A DNA stretch of 64,000 nt from assembly GCF_012034175.1 (NCBI RefSeq), contig NZ_JAATEJ010000008.1:186001-250000 (forward strand), in the 5' to 3' direction. Position numbers and translations under genes: made by a program. The DNA is from Actinacidiphila epipremni. Lineage in GTDB: Bacteria > Actinomycetota > Actinomycetes > Streptomycetales > Streptomycetaceae. Positions 60,366 to 64,000 of this stretch are shown here, piece after piece. Under the pieces are notes generated by a model, which saw only the letters and a program-made list of their open reading frames with translations, had not been told where the DNA came from and made no database searches. The first letter of the stretch is position 1, and each line of letters opens with the position of its first letter.

Positions 60366-62774
60366 ATGACCTGGCAAGACAGCAGAGTCAGCCGCCGCAC
60401 CACACTCGGCATGATGGGAGCCGGCGCCGCCGCCACCGTGGTGGGCGCCGCCGGCACGGCGGCGGCGCAGTCGCCGTCCCACGTGGGCGGCGGCTCCCAC
60501 TCCCACCCCGCGGCCCGTCCCGTCCGGCTGCTGCTCGACGGGCGGCCGGCGAAGACCGGCACCTACTCCTTCCCCGACCAGGTCGGCGAGATCGTCCTCG
60601 ACAACGGCCTGGTGCGGTTCACCTTCGGCCGCGACGACGCGGCCGGCGGTGTCGTCACCGGCTGGACGGACGTGTCCATCACCGCCACCTCCGTCGTCGT
60701 CGACGGCACCGAGCTCGCCCACAACCTCAACGGCGTCGACCCCCGCGACCCCGACCGCCAGCACTCCTTCTACGTCGACGCCGGCGGCGGCAAGACCCGC
60801 CTGGTCTGCACCCAGGTCAAGGTCCTGCGGGTCACCCGCGACCTGGTCGAGGTGGCGTTCGCCGACGTCACCGGCGTGCCCCTGCAGCACGAGCACCACC
60901 TGATCATGCGGGCCGGCAAGCCCGGGCTCTACGGCTACGACATCCTCACCGCCAGCGCGGCCACCTCCATCAACGAGGTCCGGATGAACACCCGCTGGGA
61001 CCGCTCGATCCTCGACCACTGCTTCAACTGGGAGCGCGGCAAGGGCCAGCAGCCCACGTACGCCTACCTCGCCACCCAGGAGCGTGTGGGCGACGAGACC
61101 TGGCTGGTGGACGGCGTCGACAACCCCGACCTGCCCTCGCCGTCCAACAACGCCGGCGGCACCAAGCCCGGCGACGTCTACACCAAGTACGACTGGAGCC
61201 TGTACGCCCACGAGAACCCGATGTTCGGGCACTTCGGCAACGGCTTCGGCGCCTGGTTCACCCCGCTCGGCGGCGTCTCCGACCAGACCCTCGCCGGCTT
61301 CTACGGCGTCGGCCCGCAGCACCAGGACCTCGCGATCCACCAGGACGCGCTGATCCTCAACTACTTCGGCGCCAACCACTACGGCCTGCCGTCCTACGCC
61401 CTGCCCGAGGGCTACCGCCGGCTCTACGGCCCCTGGTTCACCTTCCTGACCACCGGCGACCCGAGGAACCCGGACGCGATGATCGCCGAGGCCGCGGACA
61501 TCGCGCGCGGCGAGATCGACGAGAACCGCGCGGGCGCCGCCTGGGTCGCCGACCCGCTCTACCCGGCGGTCAGGCAGCGCACCACCGTGACCGGGCGGAT
61601 CCGGCTCGCCGACGGCCGCCCGGCCGGCAACCTGTGGGCGCTGCTGAGCACCCAGGACGTCGACGACGTGTACACGATCCACGAGCCCGTGCACTTCGTG
61701 CGCACCGCCGAGGACGGCAGCTTCTCCCTGCCGGGCGTCCCGCCGGCCTGGCAGCCCGGCAGCACCGAGCCGGGCGCGTACACGCTCTACGTCTTCGCCG
61801 CCGACGGCTCGGTCACCGACCAGTACAAGCAGGGCGGGATACGCCCCTCGGCGCGCCACCACGACCTGGGCACCCTCACCTGGGCGCCGACGCAGCACTC
61901 CACCTTCCTGTGGCAGATCGGCCGCTCGGACCGTACGGGCGGGGAGTACGCGCTCGCCACCAAGTCGCCCGCCAAGCCCAGCCCGCGCGACTACTGGAAG
62001 CCCACGCTGATCCCCGCCGACCTGTCCTTCACCATCGGCCGGGACTGGGAACCGGAGAAGTGGTATTACGCCCAGGCCAACCCCGGCACCTGGACCGTCC
62101 ACTTCCCGCTGGACCGCCCGCTGGACGGCACCGCCTACCTGACCGTGTCGTCCTCCACCCGGCAGGGCAAGCCGCCGGCGGTGACCGTCAACGGCACGTC
62201 CGCCGGCATCGTCGGCTCGCTGCCCGCCACCAGCGACGGCGGGCTCGCCCGGCAGGCCGACCGCAGCGGCTACTTCCGGCAGTCCGTGGTCACCTTCCCG
62301 GCCTCGCTGCTGGTGGCCGGCGACAACACGATCGCCTTCACCAACGGCGGCACCCTCCCGCCCGGCGGCGCCCCGTCCTCGACCGCCTTCGGCTGGGACA
62401 CCGTCGTGCTGGAGGTGGACGGCGCGCACCCGGCCCGCCCTGCGCGGCTGTCCGGGCGGGTGACCGAGCTCGGCACGTCGCACGGCACGACCAGCTGGCG
62501 GGTGGAGGTCACCAACAAGGGCTCGGGCCCGGCCAACGACGTCCGGCTGGACGGTGTCCAGTGGCAGGGCGGCGGCCGGCCGCAGGTGGCCGGGGCCGAC
62601 CCGAACGCCTTCCCGGTGCCGGTGGCCGCGACGCTGCCGGCCGGCCGCTCGGCGACCGTCACGGTCAGGACGAGCGGTTCCCGGCCGCTGCGGGCGCACG
62701 GGCACATCGAGTTCTCCTTCCACGCCAACGGCGGCCGGGTCCGCGGCACGGCCGGGAGCTCGTCCGGCCGCTGA
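60366..62774 (+). CDS. Exported rhamnogalacturonan lyase (polysaccharide lyase family 4)
   Basis: An 802-residue protein. SRRTTLGMMGAGAAATVV is a twin-arginine signal, cleaved probably after AAA near residue 34. The catalytic domain (about 60-400) contains VEVAFADVTG, HHLIMRAGKPGLYGYDI and KYDWSLYAHENPMFGHFGNGF, typical of PL4. A fibronectin-like domain follows (about 400-500, VTGRIRLADGRPAGNLWALL), then a CBM-like third domain (about 515-700, TFLWQIGRSDRTGGEYALA). The last 100 residues (residue 700 on) are an extra beta-sandwich. It should cleave rhamnogalacturonan I outside the cell to unsaturated oligosaccharides that the importer to the left takes up. ATG 60366 follows GAGGAG. Confidence 0.92.
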   Translation: MTWQDSRVSRRTTLGMMGAGAAATVVGAAGTAAAQSPSHVGGGSHSHPAARPVRLLLDGRPAKTGTYSFPDQVGEIVLDNGLVRFTFGRDDAAGGVVTGWTDVSITATSVVVDGTELAHNLNGVDPRDPDRQHSFYVDAGGGKTRLVCTQVKVLRVTRDLVEVAFADVTGVPLQHEHHLIMRAGKPGLYGYDILTASAATSINEVRMNTRWDRSILDHCFNWERGKGQQPTYAYLATQERVGDETWLVDGVDNPDLPSPSNNAGGTKPGDVYTKYDWSLYAHENPMFGHFGNGFGAWFTPLGGVSDQTLAGFYGVGPQHQDLAIHQDALILNYFGANHYGLPSYALPEGYRRLYGPWFTFLTTGDPRNPDAMIAEAADIARGEIDENRAGAAWVADPLYPAVRQRTTVTGRIRLADGRPAGNLWALLSTQDVDDVYTIHEPVHFVRTAEDGSFSLPGVPPAWQPGSTEPGAYTLYVFAADGSVTDQYKQGGIRPSARHHDLGTLTWAPTQHSTFLWQIGRSDRTGGEYALATKSPAKPSPRDYWKPTLIPADLSFTIGRDWEPEKWYYAQANPGTWTVHFPLDRPLDGTAYLTVSSSTRQGKPPAVTVNGTSAGIVGSLPATSDGGLARQADRSGYFRQSVVTFPASLLVAGDNTIAFTNGGTLPPGGAPSSTAFGWDTVVLEVDGAHPARPARLSGRVTELGTSHGTTSWRVEVTNKGSGPANDVRLDGVQWQGGGRPQVAGADPNAFPVPVAATLPAGRSATVTVRTSGSRPLRAHGHIEFSFHANGGRVRGTAGSSSGR

Positions 62775-62834
62775 GCCGCCGAGCCGGCGACCTCCGTGCC
62801 GCCGCGGGCGGCCGGGGGCCGGGCGGAGGCGCTG

Positions 62835-62861
62835 TTGACAGTCGCGCGGGACGCTGTTTAT
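62835..62861 (+). promoter_or_regulatory. Promoter of the L-rhamnose isomerase gene
   Basis: TTGACA at 62835-62840 is a perfect -35. GTTTAT or TTTATC at 62856-62862 is the likely -10, with a spacer of 15-16 bases. The operator at 62873 sits over the expected transcription start, the classical place for a repressor. Confidence 0.6.
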
Positions 62862-62872
62862 CGTCCGCGTCA

Positions 62873-62882
62873 TGAAACGATT
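62873..62882. promoter_or_regulatory. LacI-type operator of the L-rhamnose isomerase gene
   Basis: TGAAACGATT within the larger palindrome ATGAAACGATTCAT (62872-62885). It has perfect 5-base arms and a near-match to TGAATCGATTCA. It lies just before the AGGAG ribosome site. Confidence 0.75.
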
Positions 62883-62896
62883 CATAGGAGTTGCCC

Positions 62897-64000
62897 ATGA
62901 CTGAACTGCCCGCCGTCAAGGCAGCGTTGAAATCCCAGCGGATCGAGACGCCGTCGTGGGCGTACGGCAACTCCGGGACGCGTTTCAAGGTGTTCGCCCA
63001 AGCCGGCGTCCCGCGCGACCCGTACGAGAAACTGGACGACGCCGCCCGGGTGCAGGAGGCGACGGGCGTCGCGCCCGTCGTCGCCCTGCACATCCCCTGG
63101 GACAAGGTGGACGACTACGCGGGCCTGGCCGGCTACGCCGCCGAGCGCGGGCTGACGCTCGGCGCGATCAACGCCAACGTCTTCCAGGACGACGACTACA
63201 AGCTCGGCTCGGTCACCCACCCCGACCCGGCCGTGCGCCGCAAGGCGCTGGACCACCTGATGGAGTGCGTGGCCATCATGGACGCCACCGGCTCGCGCGA
63301 CCTGAAGCTGTGGTTCGCCGACGGCACCAACTACCCCGGCCAGGACGACATCGCCGCCCGCCAGGACCGGCTCGCCGAAGCGCTCACCGCCGTGTACGAA
63401 CGGCTCGGCGACGACCAGCGCATGCTGCTGGAGTACAAGCTGTTCGAGCCGGCCTTCTACACCACCGACGTTCCCGACTGGGGCACCGCCTACGCCCACT
63501 GCCTCAAGCTCGGGCCGAAGGCGCAGGTCGTCGTCGACACCGGGCACCACGCGCCGGGCACCAACATCGAGTTCATCGTCGCCTTCCTGCTGCGCGAGCG
63601 GAAACTCGGCGGCTTCGACTTCAACTCCCGCTTCTACGCCGACGACGACCTGATGGTCGGCGCGGCCGACCCCTTCCAGCTGTTCCGGATCATGCACGAG
63701 GTCGTTCGGGGCGGCGGCCTGGAACCGGCGACCGGGGTCGCCTTCATGCTCGACCAGTGCCACAACATCGAGGCGAAGATCCCGGCGATCATCCGCTCGG
63801 TGATGAACGTGCAGGAGGCCACCGCCAAGGCGCTGCTGGTCGACGCCGGCGCGCTGGCCGCCGCCCAGCGCGGCGGTGACGTCCTGGAGGCCAACGCCGT
63901 GCTGATGGACGCCTACAACACCGACGTCCGCCCGCTGCTCGCCGAGGTACGCCAGGAGCAGGGCCTGCACCCCGACCCGCTCGCCGCCTACCGCGCCACC
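62897..64000 (+). CDS. rhaI: L-rhamnose isomerase, 3' end beyond the window
   Basis: Open to the right edge (368 residues visible). TELPAVKAALKSQRIETPSWAYGNSGTRFKVF is the start typical of the Pseudomonas-type RhaI family, distinct from E. coli RhaA. Metal-binding segments seen are LLEYKLFEPAFY (Glu), VDTGHHAPG (Asp, His) and FDFNSRFYADDDL (Asp). It converts L-rhamnose to L-rhamnulose after the mutarotase step; the full-length enzyme of this family is only slightly longer, so little is missing. AGGAG lies six bases before ATG 62897. Confidence 0.93.
   Translation, partial: MTELPAVKAALKSQRIETPSWAYGNSGTRFKVFAQAGVPRDPYEKLDDAARVQEATGVAPVVALHIPWDKVDDYAGLAGYAAERGLTLGAINANVFQDDDYKLGSVTHPDPAVRRKALDHLMECVAIMDATGSRDLKLWFADGTNYPGQDDIAARQDRLAEALTAVYERLGDDQRMLLEYKLFEPAFYTTDVPDWGTAYAHCLKLGPKAQVVVDTGHHAPGTNIEFIVAFLLRERKLGGFDFNSRFYADDDLMVGAADPFQLFRIMHEVVRGGGLEPATGVAFMLDQCHNIEAKIPAIIRSVMNVQEATAKALLVDAGALAAAQRGGDVLEANAVLMDAYNTDVRPLLAEVRQEQGLHPDPLAAYRAT

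Overview
The window reads as chromosomal DNA of a high-GC filamentous actinomycete of the Streptomyces type. Nearly every codon ends in G or C, GTG starts and 4-bp stop/start overlaps are frequent, and the gene content (modular polyketide synthase, F420-type oxidoreductases, a SigB/SigF-type sigma factor, many secreted and lipoprotein genes) fits that group. No rRNA, tRNA, insertion sequence or CRISPR array was seen.

Region 1 (1-22.6 kb, possibly to 23.9 kb) is part of a polyketide macrolactam gene cluster. Five consecutive genes (4535-10351) match the vicenistatin/fluvirucin starter cassette VinK-VinL-VinM-VinN-VinO: acyltransferase, stand-alone ACP, amino-acid adenylating enzyme, aspartate-type adenylating enzyme and PLP decarboxylase. 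They lead into a 3630-residue PKS with loading ACP, two complete KS-AT-DH-KR-ACP modules and a C-terminal docking region. The cassette would build a protected beta-amino acyl starter, and the PKS would extend it with two malonate units to a conjugated diene. Also present are the end of an NRPS A-PCP protein, an asparaginase-II-type enzyme, a DrrAB-like exporter, a cytosolic FG-GAP repeat protein, a KAS-III-like enzyme and an orphan sensor kinase. CCCCTAGC-type motifs occur in both divergent promoter regions and suggest a shared regulator. The remaining PKS genes must lie outside the window, probably to the left.

Region 2 (23.9-28.8 kb) holds an NmrA-like reductase with a divergent TetR regulator, an F420-type oxidoreductase, a Tat-exported peptidoglycan peptidase and a DUF4097-type lipoprotein.

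Region 3 (28.9-37.3 kb) is a general-stress signalling locus. It has an anti-sigma-type ATPase, a SigB/SigF-family sigma factor, a STAS antagonist and a tightly overlapping stressosome operon (RsbR, RsbS, RsbT, a kinase-phosphatase hybrid, a hybrid histidine kinase and a receiver-PP2C phosphatase).

Region 4 (37.3-50.9 kb) is mixed housekeeping and accessory content: a WYL regulator, an SDR, a MOSC-reductase-ferredoxin fusion, an HxlR/MFS efflux pair, a sulfur locus (leader peptide, 2OG oxygenase, metY, metX with an apparent CTG start), an ArsR-type regulator, a second F420-type oxidoreductase, two exported proteins and a GNAT acetyltransferase.

Region 5 (50.9-64 kb) is a rhamnogalacturonan/L-rhamnose utilisation locus. 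It has a Tat-exported PL4 lyase, L-rhamnose isomerase (cut by the right edge), and a seven-gene minus-strand operon (enolase-superfamily dehydratase, sugar-binding lipoprotein, two permeases, DUF624 protein, Gfo/Idh/MocA oxidoreductase, L-rhamnose mutarotase), plus a PmoA/DUF6807-like protein and a LacI regulator. At least five copies of an operator close to TGAATCGATTCA lie in the promoter regions of this locus and define a probable LacI regulon.
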